Source: Mesostigma viride (lineage: Eukaryota; Streptophyta; Mesostigmatophyceae; Mesostigmatales; Mesostigmataceae). Taken from it: a DNA stretch of 64,000 nucleotides. Numbering within the stretch: position 1 is the first letter of the stretch; every line of letters begins with the position of its first letter. Below, one piece after another: positions 45,301 through 57,800 of the stretch. A model generated the notes under the pieces. The model was given only the letters and a program-made list of their open reading frames with translations, had not been told where the DNA came from and searched no databases. The stretch is from assembly GCA_009746045.1 (NCBI GenBank), contig RPFO01000213.1, positions 5,691,261-5,755,260 of the forward strand. The letters run 5' to 3'. The translations under genes and the position numbers were made by a program.

Positions 45301-47954
45301 GCAATGAGTCGGGAAACAACAGTAATTCATACAGCAGTACTAGTGCCAGTAGTACTAGTAGTGTCACCCTATTCAGCATCATCATCCACTAAAATTCTCA
45401 CACTATCCGCATCGCAAGCATTAGCTACTGGCTTACCCGCGCATGCTACCATCGCTTTGCGGGCCACGTCCAGCCAGGATGTTCGACCGCGGGGCCCCCA
45501 TAAGATACCATAGCGTATGCTTGATTGCCCACCACCATTCCACCGTGATTTCGCATGCAACTATTTGTGATCAACTTCTCGTACAAGGGCTTTATAGAAC
45601 TATCTGGCGCAGTATCGCCTTCCAAGCAAGCCCATACACAGGCATGTCAATGAGGGGCATGTCACAAAATGGCGGGCTCATCCATCAAATGAAGGCAGAC
45701 TTGTTTGTAATAATTCCCACAGCACGCGCCCAGCGTCTCGCAAATAGTGACCACATTCTTAGTATCACCCGTACAGTGACCCACATACCCAGTACCGCCC
45801 GTACAGTGACCCACATACGCAGCGTCTCCCGAACAGTGACCGACATACCCAGCATCTCCCATACAGTGACCACATTCCCAGCATCTCCGATACAGTGACT
45901 ACATACCCGCATCTCCCATACAGTGACCACATCGTCAGAAAGCAACAAATGTGAAAACGCTAGCTGCCCAAATCTGAGATTCCGCGGAACACAGAAAGTA
46001 AGAAAGCCTAGAAGCTACCAGCAAGGAATCGAACATAGGACCTCATAGTGACCACATACCCAGTGTCTCCCGTACAGTGACCACGTCCCCCAGCTGCAGT
46101 CTCAAGGAGGGGCGGGGGGACCCCCTGCCTTGGGGCAGCACAGTGACGTTTCCAGCGGCCACCGCTGCCTTGGCCAGCGTGCGCGACATGCGGCGTATGC
46201 GCGTGGAGATGAAGGTGTCCAGCCGCATGCCGATGAAGTTGTGATCCACGTCGAACCTGCGCTATTTATAGAAATGATTTTTAGCGAGACGACCAGCGTT
46301 GGATGCATGGAATGCCCAGTCAGTGGCCTGACACTACACATAAAATCATGATATCACACCCGAGGGGGGCCGGCTTGTGGCAAGCTTTGTAAAAAGGTAA
46401 ACGGCATGACTACACTTGAGTCAAGGGGGAGGGACAAGCCAGGTGCGGTGAGGGCTAGTCGAAACAGACTCAGCTAGGCTCCATCTACGCGACAGCTATC
46501 TTTATGGGTACCTTAATGGTGCATACATGTGCACACTACCTTCAACCGTTTGTACCCCACGGCACTTCCAATGAAGCCCAATTACTTGCCCACGCTCTTT
46601 GTTATGATATGCTCACATGGGTCTTATTGCACCCACAGATCTTGCCGGATCGTTTACCGAGTCAGAATGCAGCTGTGGCATGCCTCTGGCATGAAGGAGA
46701 AAGGGGGTCTCTGCCCTTTCTACCTGTTGTGCACACACAGGGATTGAAAGCACTTCGGTGCTCCGTGACTCCCCAAGGGGAGCACGAGTTTAATTAATTA
46801 ATTAATGAAGCCCATGCCGTGAGCGATGGACAACCGAGTACATCCAGGAACAGTTGTCTTATTGACAACGTATGATTCTGCTGGCAAGCTAGAGGATCGG
46901 GGTCGAAAAGCCCTGGGTGATCGTCATGAGTGGAAAGCGTGGTATGCGTTGTGCTTGCCTCCGCCACGTATTAGTGCTTAAACCTTGACCAAATGCAATC
47001 CCTCGGGCACCTAGCCAAGGGAAAAAAAAATTCGGTTTTCAGTTCAGTATTGACAATGTATGTGGCTGGGTGCAAATCCTCCACATGCATGCTTTGGCCA
47101 GTTTGTCCCGATACCCTCCCAAGTGAGATGCCTCTCATGCTTGGCCCCTGCCAACCCCAACTCCCCCCCCCCCCCCCTTTCCTGTTTCCCCCCTTCCCAG
47201 TTCATAACGAGGCGAGCGAAAACAAAAGTGAACCAACGGTGCCACCGAGGCTGTACAGCGAGCTACTTGAAGGCAACATCGCAGGCAAGCACACAGCCAA
47301 GCTGCTCAGTGGCATGACACTAGTCGCACATGCCATGGATACTAGTAGCGCCTGCCATTCGCTAACCCGGAAACCGCCCCGGATGCTTGCGTCAGGAAAG
47401 TACGAGAAAAGTTGCAGGCGGATGCTTGCGTCAGCCAAATCGCTGTTTTGGAAGCAAGTGAGTTCTGCTGTGATTGCATCCTTCTCTTGAGAAGCGATCA
47501 ATGCAGGAGCGTTCGTTGCGTCAACGGCATATATAGCCTGGCTAGAGACGACACACCTGAGCTGAGAGCAGGATGGAATCATGGCCTATAGTAATGTTTC
47601 TCAGTACAATTTGAGTTTAGATTGACGTAGTCTGGAGTACATTTTGAAGAGCAAGGCCACGGCGCTGCTATAGCTTACGGACCTTCTTTGTCGGACGCTC
47701 TCCTGCGTAGCCAACGGGGGGACCTCGGGGTCGGCATCAGCCAAGTCCTCGAAGGAAATAGCGCTATCGTCAAGCTGCTCCTTGTATGCGAGGCATATTG
47801 TCGGTTGACGGCGCACCGTTAGAAAGCGAACGCTCAAGGCTTGCCCTGCTCGGCGACACTGCTGGCTTGTACTGGCAGGCGCTGCGGAGTATTTTAACGA
47901 ACGTTCTCTTGCTGACACACATGGCTTGATCTGCAGTTGCGCCGCAGCGTGCAT
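42384..47954 (-). CDS. RluA-family rRNA/tRNA pseudouridine synthase, probably organellar
   Basis: Four minus-strand exons: 47954-47683 (ATG), 46256-46060, 44873-44650 and 42935-42384 (TAG). Phases agree at each join and the sum is 1,245 bases, 414 residues. The first 55 or so residues are rich in Ser, Ala and Arg with few acids, fitting a plastid or mitochondrial transit peptide. Exon 2 is an S4 RNA-binding domain (GMRLDTFISTRIRRMSRTL, then LGDVVTV). Exons 3-4 form the catalytic domain: VLLKPAGMLVHATA, HRLDLETSGVLVCAA with the catalytic Asp near residue 216, KLYRTLVA, GRAHQIRAHVSLYGTPVLGD and MLHAWKVAFPHP. The enzyme isomerises uridine to pseudouridine in structured RNA; the target site cannot be told from sequence. 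The first donor is a weak GTCCGT, chosen by phase. Introns 2 and 3 carry copies of their own exon ends. Confidence 0.9.
43455..43620. repeat. Three tandem copies, about 56 bp
   Basis: The unit contains CTTGGAAGAATTAGAGTAAA and CTTCCTGTGGGG and ends GCAGCAATA. It lies in the last intron of the pseudouridine synthase gene. Confidence 0.85.
43940..44545 (-). repeat. Five dispersed copies of the exon 3 end and donor
   Basis: The minus strand repeats GGCCAGGAGGGAGATGGTGA with small changes near 44535, 44365, 44270, 44045 and 43950. The real exon end at 44650 reads CGCCAGGAGGGAGATG then GTGAGG. Four of the five copies keep GTGAG or GTGAA at the donor position. They lie in the intron that begins at that donor. 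Confidence 0.85.
44921..45172. repeat. GGT trinucleotide array beside an acceptor
   Basis: About 80 GGT units (CCA on the coding strand) end some 50 bases before the acceptor of exon 44873-44650 of the pseudouridine synthase. Poly-Pro, poly-Gly, poly-Trp and poly-Val frames are artefacts. Confidence 0.97.
45735..45945 (-). repeat. 29-30 bp array copied from the exon 2 end and donor
   Basis: About seven units carry GTCACTGTA, GGGAGA, GCTGG and GTATGT on the minus strand. The end of exon 2 at 46060 has the same order: GTCACTGTACGGGAGACAC, TGG, then GTATGTGGTCAC. The exon version encodes part of the S4 domain (VVTVRE), so the exon is the likely source. Confidence 0.9.
46600..46805 (+). mobile_element. 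Non-LTR element 3' end, TTAATTAA tail (copy 2)
   Basis: Same family as 20865-21112, with GTGGCATGCCT, GGGGGTCTCTGCCC, TGTGCACACACAGGGATT, GGTGCTCCGTGACTCC and GGGAGCACGAG followed by four ATTA units. It sits in the first intron of the pseudouridine synthase gene, antisense to it. Confidence 0.65.
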
Positions 47955-48801
47955 TTCCCCGGATGCCTTCACCAAGCCGTTCTATCCACAATTCTATGTG
48001 TATATTTATGCCATTACCCTATTTCTAATACCAGCAACCGTGATAGTTAACTTATGGCACCTGTCAACCCTCTTACGTGTTCAACATCTGAACGTTTCGC
48101 ATCCAATTTGTTATTGGCCAAGACTGGTGGCCATTAGTAACGTGATACCCTTCCTGTCAATCTAAATCTATCAAATTCGACATCCGCTTCGAATAAGCGC
48201 AGCGTCCCCTTCGTCGGCCGTCGCCATACCCACGACATCTGCATTGGCAAGAAGCGGACAAATGACGACGGTCAAGGTAGTTTTCATCCACTCACTTCTA
48301 GTCTAGAAGAGTTTCAAGAGGGTATTTACCGTGCTCATCGTTAGCTTATGTACACGGCAAAACTATGATGATATCGTGCAATTAGGTCATGGCAATGTGG
48401 CATACACAGTTAGCAGAGCCGAATTATGGCGTGCCGGTTTGTTGCGGGTTATGTCACCAACGCTGAATGCTTGCCACGTGTCCCACCTTCCCCCATTCCT
48501 GGTGGACGTTCACCGCAATTCCGCCCGGGTCCAGGCAGCGCCGCAGCGGGTCCACAAGACCATAATTTAACATATTCAACATTGGAAGTGGGCTCGTTCC
48601 GACTTCCGATGACTAGGCGATTAGGGTCGACATGGCCTGTCCTCCCTAATCTCCTGATTAGGGCTGCCGCTTGCCGAAGCCCATGGTCCTTTCAGTTCCT
48701 AAACTTTGGACGACGAAACTCGTTTTGGTAAGACCCAAAGGCTCCCTCCTGTCCTAAATCGGGACGACGGAAGGCCGTAAACTTTGAATGGCTGATGGCC
48801 C
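47955..48801. other. Intergenic, nothing recognised
   Basis: This is the upstream flank of the pseudouridine synthase ATG. Short open frames are present on both strands but none has a family motif or splice support. Confidence 0.4.
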
Positions 48802-49092
48802 AGGATGGCCATAGTCAGATAGATTCTCTGCCGGCTGCCCATGTGTGGCGTGGGACACAACAACAACAAGAATGCTCATCTCTCCCACCCATTTACTCTC
48901 CCAACGTTTTACGACCGTCAGATGGGTGAATCTGACGGACGGACGGACAGGTACACCCGAGAACCGCACAGATGTAGCCGAAATCCGCACAGATGTAGCC
49001 GAAATCCGCACAGATGTAGCCGAAAAACCGCACAGATGTATCCGACAAACCACATAGACGCGACGCGAGGGATTGGGGCCGTCGGATGGTGG

Positions 49093-49139
<47 letters not shown>

Positions 49140-49148
49140 GGATGGCCA
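48802..49148 (+). mobile_element. SINE-like insertion with a (CAA)n tail and 10-bp target duplication
   Basis: AGGATGGCCA at 48802-48811 recurs at 49139-49148, immediately after a (CAA)15 tail. Between them lie 327 bases with four 21-bp units of CCGCACAGATGTAGCCGAAA and no coding potential. An internal GTGGGACACAACAACAACAA is shared with 36360-36380. No RNA polymerase III boxes were recognised, so the class is uncertain. Confidence 0.5.
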
Positions 49149-50339
49149 ATGAAGGAGGGGGGGCGTCACAGCAAAACTTACCACCACTCCAAGTTTGGTC
49201 CGACGGGGCTCTGACAGAAGTCGTGGAGCGAGCTCAAAAACCGCCCCGCCGCCAGAATAATTAAAAAGGAGTGCGCTGAAGTTGGCTTTTTGAGGACGGC
49301 GCGAGGAAAATAGAACCGGAGTGCGCTCGGCAAACACACCCGGCGCCTGGTTTTCAGGAAAGGTCACCGTGAGACTTGGTATTGGTCCGGCACTTTGGCT
49401 TACATCCCGGAGTGAGGTACTCGTGGACGTACTAACGCACATACGAAGTGAGACAACTATGCGATACGTAGTACGGTAATTATACGGTCATAACTTAAAC
49501 GACACGTGGCGAAACTATCAAAGAGACAACCAGCGCAGGCCAGAAATCGGGAGAATCCGGACCATGGTAGCTCGAGCCTGCCGTTATCTTTTCCGCGTTT
49601 TCGAGTCGTTCAGGATGATGAAGATGAATGGTGATGGAAATGTGTATCCTTGTGCATTGAAATTATGGCTGGCTTACGTGTGGAGCGACTAGATGACCTG
49701 GACGGTGGGGCCGGAAACAGCTTGCTTGATCAGGGCGTGTGTTTCGAGCCTAACTGGCCGGGAGTGTCTAGTGGTGAGCACCATTGCTGCGATCGCTCTC
49801 CCACCATTTACGAGGAAATACCCGCAAATGGAAAACCACTGAAAAGGTCTAGTAGCTAGTCAGTCATCACGTTAGCCATGCCATGATTCCAAACGTCCAA
49901 GAACTGAACTGCACACGGTGCAAAGGCAAAAAGCCGGAGGACAGCACTTTCAAATGTGCGGCGGGAACCAAAAGCCCGCAGATGCCAGAAAACATCGTGT
50001 TGCGGCAGCGACGCGACGATGTGGACAACGAATCCAGTGCCAAGCTCGTAACGGCCGCAAAGGAGATCTGGCATCACAGGGTTCAGATGTGCGGAGATAC
50101 TATGCGATCCAGCCGGTCCACGACCTGTTTGTAGAGCTTGTGCCAAGGGGCAGCACCGAACAGATGTGGGTGACGTTGCAAAAAACATCGGACTTGACGG
50201 AGCATAATGGCTCGGTCATAGTCTTTGACCAATGAACGCTGCAAGAGTTCAACAAGAGTCGTGATGAAATCAACACGATAAGAACAAAGACGGGAAAAAC
50301 GATGTAACTGAGAAAGAACAACACCATATTTGTGACCTC
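49149..50339. other. No gene recognised; short unexplained frame
   Basis: A plus-strand frame at 49918-50235 contains RYYAIQPVHDLFVEL and MWVTLQKTSDLTEHNGSVIV, which look protein-like. I know no family for it and see no splice support. It may be relic sequence ahead of the LINE end at 50340. Confidence 0.25.
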
Positions 50340-51000
50340 TTCAAGGTCGTCATTCTGACGATCCTGACCTACGGCGCCGAGACGTGGACACTGATGCAGG
50401 AGCTGGAGCAACGACTCGACGGCGCCGTCACCAAGATGCTGCGCAAGATCCCCTTTGGTTTGCACATTAGTAATGAGGATTTGTACGCTGATTTGCCCTA
50501 TGTTTCCCACATTATTAGGCACAGGCGCCTGGGCCTAGCCGGGCACCTGGCCCGCACAGATCAGGTAGATACATCAGATAGACTAGCTGGCACCAAGCCC
50601 GCCCAGCCTGGGCGATATGTCCTCACCTGGCGTGCCCCCGGCCGCGCGCGGCAGGGCCGCCACCCGTGGACTTTTCGTGATAGACTCGGCATGGACATGT
50701 GCTACACTAGACGTGACGGGCTCACCCCCGGGCAGCCTCCTGGTTTGTCTGTAATATGGAGGCAGATGGTGCGCAAGGATAGATGGCAAGTAGTGATGAA
50801 GGAGACCACCCCCAAGCCTGTGGGGGCTCCGCGTGTGACCAAGTATGGCATTCATAGCGATTCGGGCCGCGGTGCCCACACCCCTGTAACTAGGACCTAG
50901 ATAGCTTATACCATCCATTCCATCCCATGTTCCCCTCCCACTGAGGACTTATGCTCACGTGACGCAGTCACGTGTCTATTAATTAATTAATTAACACCAT
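50340..51000 (+). mobile_element. LINE 3' portion: ORF2 C-terminus and 3' UTR
   Basis: The frame starts FKVVILTILTYGAETW and continues with RRLGLAGHLARTD, a pattern typical of the segment after the reverse transcriptase in LINE ORF2 proteins. It then runs GLSVIWRQMVRKDRWQ to a TAG. The 3' UTR has CCATTCCATCCC and GCTCACGTGACGCAGTCACG and ends in ATTAATTAATTAAT. The element is truncated at its 5' side, with no reverse transcriptase here. Copies of the same end occur at 26560-26870 and 61425-61500. Confidence 0.8.
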
Positions 51001-51344
51001 ATTTTGCTGTGTGGGAAAGGAGACTGTGAATATCGGGGTAACGAATAAAAGGAATACTATGAGTGATCTTGGTGGCGTCAGATACAAGTCCTGACTCTGC
51101 CGACTACCTCCCTAGCGTACGATAAATGCCACGTGTCACACGTCCAACGTGCACTCCATTTCGCCCCGGCGGACCCACTTTGGCAAAGGTTCGCGCTCAG
51201 CCATTTTTCACATTGGCTGGTGACGGACGGCGCTGGACGGCAAAAGAGTGTGTGGGGAGGTATGTCCCCCCTCCTCCAACCATGGAATACGTGCTACATG
51301 ATCTCCCAACGAAGTCATGAACATTATAATTTAATTTTTAACAA

Positions 51345-51410
51345 GCTTCTATCCATCCATCCATTGGGGTTATCACTCCATGCCTCCCCAACGGGAGCAC
51401 ATCTTTAATA
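51345..51410 (+). mobile_element. Partial non-LTR element terminus
   Basis: CCATGCCTCCCCAACGGGAGCACATCTTTAATAA resembles the last 40 bases of the TTAATTAA-tailed family (20865-21112, 46600-46805). Only the terminus remains. Confidence 0.4.
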
Positions 51411-54400
51411 ATAGGCCGCTAGAGTTAGCGGCCTATCAACCGTGGCATGCTAAAGAATTCTCACTTGAGTCATTTACTTTCGTGCCAGATTGCCTTGTTA
51501 CTTGGTTGTGCACAGAATGAAGTAAGTATGTACTTGCGTGTCATGCGCAAAGGCATGCCACGGAGTACTATGCTAATCTCATTAGAAAAATAATTACACA
51601 AAAGTTCAAACAAATATCGTCTGCATCATCCACCAACCGTTAAGCACTAGATGGGGATGTAATCCTCATCCAAGCTGTCCTCTACTGTGATGGCAGACGA
51701 GGCGGTAGTGTAGCGGCTATCCTCAGGCACAGAATGAGAACACCAAGTTAGGATATAAAACATGACACTCTCTGTGCATGACTTAGATCGGTCGTCTGTC
51801 CTGTTTCATCACAGTAGTCAGTGCAAAAGGACCGCAGAATCACCAAAGCTACTCAACTAAGCGGACACCGCATGTGTGACCAAAGCCTGAAGTGAATAAT
51901 CAAATCAACACAAAAACCTACACAACTCTTACAGTTTCCAAACAAACAACTGTGCAATCGTAGATACTTTCCGTCATAATCTATCTCTATCAAGGTATGA
52001 CAACCTCTGCCTCATACTTAATACCGAATATACGATCTAATGAATTACAAATTAGATTGGGGTGTGGGGGAGCACACATGTCCACAGTACAATAACCCCC
52101 CTAACAACCACACATATAGAGCAATGGACTTGGAAGCAGCAGTAGCACTTTCCACATTCCTGTCTGGCACCACAATACAGTTATTATCGCATATTCTGAC
52201 ACCGCAACAAGGTGGGGAAAACAACATACATTTACAAAGTTTAATAGAGATTAGGACCTTATTTATAATCTAGCATATGTAACGTGCTCATTGTTGACAA
52301 TACAGCCTGTAACTATTCTCCATTACATGCCCTTCTGCATGCACACGTGTACTATGACACAAAGCATGACATGCATCCAAAATGCCATACAACTGGCCTC
52401 GAAACATCATCCTGGCCATGCCCCCCAGGCACGAACAGTTACCCCACACATGAACTGGGACATCCATAACTGGCAACTAGGTGCAGCCACAGGCTCAATC
52501 GCCTCACAGCACAGGCGTGCTTGATGCATGTGCCCATACAGCCCAGTATACAGAGACACGTACACCGCATGGGGTAACACGCCAGCATGCATCCAACTGT
52601 GTGCAGGGAAACACGTCATACGTCTTGCGGGTACTTTGCGATCCAGGGTAGAGCACGCTTCAGTCCATGACAGGCACGGCAGCGTCCACAGGGCGTATTC
52701 TGGGCCCAACCTCCAGTCTCACGGGCTCCCGCATAAGTCAAGCTAGCAAGAAGAGGACGAGGGTAGTGCCCAGAACATGGGACAAGACGGAGAGTCCAGA
52801 CGGAGGCAGCCACCGGCACACACGACGTGGCACGGGAAACTTGAAGACAGTACGCTGCATCCACGGCACTTGACATGACGCGGGTCCTCCCCAGAAGATT
52901 GCGTCTAGTACAGCACTCGACACGTCCCGATGCCTTCATGGCAATCCACATAGACATCCTCCACGCCACTGCACATGGCCCGATGTGTCCCGGTACACAT
53001 GGCCTGAAACTTCCACGGCACGTTAGACGGCCAGATTTCCCACGGCACTCAAAATTTCCACAGCACTTTTTCCAAAGCACTTGACATGGCGCCATTCCTT
53101 CATGGGCTTTGACACGGCCAAATAATTCCACGGCGCTGCACCTGGGCTCATGACGGAACTAGGCCGCGCCCACAAAACTCCACGGCACTGTACATCGCCA
53201 ATTTCGTCCACGGCACTTGACACGCGCCAGGTGCTTCCACGGCACTGCACACGGCTCAATGCTCCCACAGTACGGTATGGTACGCAGAAGATGCATCCAC
53301 GGCACCGAAAATGCGGCCGGTGGCTTGGACGTCACGTCACGAGAAAATCGGGGTCCGACCGCTCGGCACCCCAACAAAGCGTGGGCACAGCACACGCAGC
53401 CGCACGAGAGACGGGGCAGTGACGCCCGGTGGGAATGGAGAGGTGCTGTCATACCCACTACAAGGGTTCCCTTACACCCACATATAGGGTTCCCCTACAT
53501 CACGAAGACGAGGGAGGATAACGGTTGGCGGCCGACAGAAGTACACATGGCACCCAGCCACGTGGGCTACGACGTGGTTACGCTACACGGCCGACGCATA
53601 TAGAAAATTGCGTGACACAGGGACGCTTCAACCCGCACGCCCACGAACGCGGGAACAGAGCGCGCAAATGCCGCACGATACGCCACACAAAACGCGGCGA
53701 TGAGAGCAGAACAGCGGCGGCGCCAGGCAGGCGGCGCGACACGCCAGCTGGCACAGGGGCGTGCATGGGAGGATTGGATGCCATGCACTGCCGCACAGGC
53801 CTTACCTGCCACCATCGTCTGTCGCCCTTCCCACCACCGCTGGCCTTTCATGGGCATACGAACACCATGCCCCTTCAAGGTATCCTTCTTTCCTTCCCTT
53901 TGCCATCCCTGCCTCCACTGCCACAGCAGAGCCACTCATGCAGTCCTTCCCCCCCAGGACATGGCATTGCTCCTCCTCCCCCCCCTCCCCCCTCCCCCCA
54001 ACGTGGACAACCATGGCTACCCACAAATGCAACACGCCTGTGCACCTGTCTTCTGCCCGCCTCCTCACCCCCCTCCGCCGTCATCACCCATCTGGGGGCC
54101 TCACCTACACCGGGCAGGCCTACCACCAGGTCACCTACCGGCCAAAACAGAGCCGATGGCCTAGACGGGCCCACACATCGAAACATGTGGGCGACCTCGA
54201 ATCCAATACGACAGCCACCACCACTACCCTACCATCCACCGTACAGCGTTCCTTGTCTAACGCCACCACCCTAGACAATGGTGGTAGCTAGACCGCCATC
54301 GTGCCAGCTAGCTATGTACCCTACCATCCAATCCAAGGCATTGCCACTACCGTGCCACAGACCAGGGACGCCCCTGACTGCCGTGAGCTGCGCATCCACT

Positions 54401-54852
54401 CACCACTTGGTCCAGAAACAGCCTACCCTAACCACAAGCCTTTTTCTTTTCTGCAACCGCACCCCCTGGCCTACCCATTTCCCTCCACAGTCCTTTCTTC
54501 CAAGCCAACCCACCCTCTTCCGTCCAGTGCCAGATTCCAGGCGCCCCCAGTATCGCGCACCGTACTGGGCTGGGCCCCATCCCTTGCCTCCCTTTCCCCC
54601 ATCATTCCCTCATTATCCCCCCACTATTTCCAGCACAGGCATGTGCCACACTTTCGTTACGCCTCCAACTCTCCCCGACACCCGCCTTATTTTGTGTGGC
54701 ATCTTCCTAGGGACTCTATGGACGCCTCCTACAAGCGCCCTTATGTACCATCTCGCACGGCCTCCTTGAAAGGGCTCGTTCAAGTCCTCTTTAGTGGCAT
54801 CTATTACAGGCTAGTTGAGGGGGCTGCTTAGAAAGCTTCTTCCTATGGCCCC
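51411..54852. other. Gene-poor region
   Basis: No supported exon. 52600-53310 holds a decayed repeat. 53800-54800 is pyrimidine-rich on the plus strand and gives long Pro/Ser/Thr frames with no recognisable motif. I treat these as compositional. An unknown low-complexity gene cannot be ruled out. Confidence 0.4.
52600..53310. repeat. Decayed repeat of TCCACGGCACTTGACA
   Basis: TCCACGGCACTTGACA and close variants recur about fourteen times at 30-60 base spacing with little conservation between them. The spacing is too irregular for a simple satellite. Confidence 0.6.
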
Positions 54853-57800
54853 CTAGTACGGCTTGCCGCCACCGCCGCCCTCCCTCTTCAGCTGCACCTT
54901 GAGCCGCTTGCCGCCGATGGCAAACCCGTTCATCGTCTGGATGGCTGCTTGGGCCGAGGCAGCGTTGTCAAAGGAGACAAAGCCTGGCAGGTGCGCGGGG
55001 GGGGTGAGGGAGGGAGGCGAGTGATGAGGGGGGAAGAGAGGGAGGAAGGGACGATGGGAAAGTGGAGGACACCATGGGAGGAGAAAAGTAAAAGGACGTG
55101 GACATCAGGGGTGAGCGCAAAGGAGGAGAGGTTGTCAGCGTGTGACTACCTAAAACTAAAAAGAAAAATAGATTCTCATCCCTTCCTTCCCCCTTCCCCG
55201 ACCCTACTCCCTGCACCTACTAGTGTAGAGGTACAACAACCATGCTCCGCCCAAACAGACACACCCACGCCCCTACGCCCCCACTCGCCCCCACCCACTC
55301 ACCCACCCACCAGCACCCACCCGCCCGCCCACCCGCCCACCCGCCCGGCCGCCCGGCCGCCCTCCCTCCCTCCCTCCCTCCCTCCCTCCCTCCTCCCTCC
55401 CTCCCTCCCTCCCTCCCTCCCTCCCTCCCTCCCTCCCTCCCTCCCTCCCTTCCTCCCTCCCTCCCTCCCACCCGCCCGCCCACCCACCCGCCTGCCCGCC
55501 CACCCGCACGCACACACGCCTGCCCGCCCGCCCGCCCGCCCGCCCGCCCGCCCGCCCGCCCGCCCGCACAAACGCCTACGCCCACGCCCACGCCCACGCC
55601 CACCGTCCAGTCCACCCCACCACGACGCACCAAAGCACTTGCTGATGCCCGTGTTCTTGTCGACAAACACCTTGGCCGAGACCACGTTGCCAAACGGGGA
55701 GAAGGTCGTCTTGAGGTCCGGGTCCGTGAACTCCTGCGGGATGTGGTAGATGAACAGGTTGCTCCCAGGGGGGCCCTCCACCTGAGGGCTTGCCAGCACG
55801 CCACCCGCGGCACCTGCCGTGCCAATCGCGGCGCCGTACCCCGGGTAATACCCTGGGTACATCCCTGCCGCCGCGGCCGCGGGAGTGCCATACGGGCTGG
55901 CAGCGACGCCCGCGGGAGAACCGGCGAGCCCTGCAGCTCCCGTCATACCGCCAACGCCGGCCATTCCGCCGAGCCCTGGCATCATGCCCATGGCGCCCAT
56001 CGCGTTCATCCCTGCGCCCGCCTGGCCAGGGAGGGCGCCCATGGGGGGGCGCATCACCGCGGGGGTCGCCGCCGCCATCTATCGCCCGGGCCAGAGGGAA
56101 AAGGCAAGAAAACGAGGGCAGACATGCAAAACACCGGTCGCTTAATGCGTTGAACGCGGTTGGGTTGAACTTGGGAAACCAGGGGAATTAAGGCGCATGG
56201 GAAGCGCAACGCTCAGGACAGAAGCCCCAGGGGGAAATCCAAGGCAGCAGCAACCAAGGGGACGAAAGTAGGGTGGATGCACGAGCATGGAGAGGGGGTG
56301 GGTAGGACATGAATGGGAAAAACAGTGCAGAACAGAAATGGCAGGATATGCGTAGGAGGGATTGGGGTGAGGAAGAGGGAGGGCTTTGCTGGTGTGAAAT
56401 CATATTTTGTGGCTTGGTGACAGGGAAAACGGGGGCCCGGTACGGTATCCCTTCACGTCAAGCTGACCGACTACTAGCGCTGCAGTGTGAACACATACAC
56501 TGAGTGGTGTGCTATAAGGTGATGCACAGAGAATGAGCCACCACCACATGGCGGCCTGTGGCCTGTGGCCTACTGCGTGCTGAGCTCGCCGCTCAACAGG
56601 TGTACCCATCAGTCCAACAGACGCACGAGTTCCGAACTATTATTTTCTGATAGTGCGTATCAATTATTTTTCTGTTCATTATTTATTACTATTATTTTAC
56701 CAAGATAAGATGATTACCTGCGGGTACGTGGGCGTCGCGCTGTATCCGGGGTACCCTGGGAAGCCCATGGGCATGCCCGGCATGCCTGGCATGCCTGGCA
56801 TGCTTGGCATGCCTGGCATGCCTGGCAAGCCCCCAGCAATCATCAGCGTCTGCTGCTTCTGCATGCGGCGTGCGGCCTTCTCTTTATCTGTGTCCGCGAA
56901 CTTGACCACCAGCGGCAGCGTGCTACCCTGTGAGGTCGTGACGCGCCCCAAGGAGGAAGGGAGAGGCAAAGGAAAGGGGCACGCGGACGCAAAACAGAGT
57001 AAGCATCGTGGTGAGGAGGAAGGAATACTAAGGTTTGGGGGGCAGAAGGGTATCGTTGAGGGAGAGAAGATGAGAAGATGAGAAGATGAAAATAAGGGAA
57101 ATGTTGAAGGTGAAATAAGCTTCCCATGCAAAGCAACAGAAATTTCAGTCAGCACAAAACTCCCCGCTGCATGCCTCACCTCCAGCTGCTGCTGCCCCTT
57201 CGTGTCAATCACTTCCAGCGCATTTGCGCCAACTCGCATTCGTGCCAGCTCATGCCCTTCCCCTTTGTGCCCACTAAAATCCTGCAGCTGTTGTCCATTT
57301 GTACCAGCCCACATTTGTGCCCACTCACCTCCAGCCCGTTTGTGCCAGCTCACATCCTGCCCATCCCCCAGCGAGCCCACTCACCTCATGCCTCCATGGT
57401 CTATTTGTGCCCACCTGCCTGCATTCCACTGGAGCCATTGCAACAAGGGATGCCCGCCCACCTCCAGCCGCTGCTGCTCGCTTGTACCTACCAATTTGCA
57501 ACACCTGCCTTGCGTTTGTTAGCTATTTGTAGACAACCCACCTCCAGCCGCTGCTGCCCGTTGAGTGCGGTGATGCACGCGTTGGCGCTCTCGCGCGTCT
57601 CGTACTTGAGGAAGGCACACCCCTTGCTCACGTTGTTCTGCTTGAGCAGCGTCAGGTCCACGATCGTCCCGTACGGCGCCACCAGCGCGCGCACCTGGTC
57701 CTCGGTCGCCGACTTGGGGAGCATGCCGATGAAGATCTTGTGTTCTGAGGGGAAAAAAGGACGTATAAATCGATCGAAATTTATTGATGTCAAACCTGTC

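Noticed and set aside
44629-45392. Poly-Pro, poly-Gly, poly-Trp and poly-Val frames
   Set aside because: GGT repeat artefact. The real exon begins at 44873 on the minus strand, outside the array.
46025-46050. tRNA fragment (GTTCGATTCC on the minus strand resembles a B box)
   Set aside because: No acceptor stem, anticodon arm or A box could be drawn around it.
53700-54800. Pro/Ser/Thr-rich plus-strand frames as a gene
   Set aside because: Several frames are open at once because the strand is C-rich. No motif, signal peptide or splice support.
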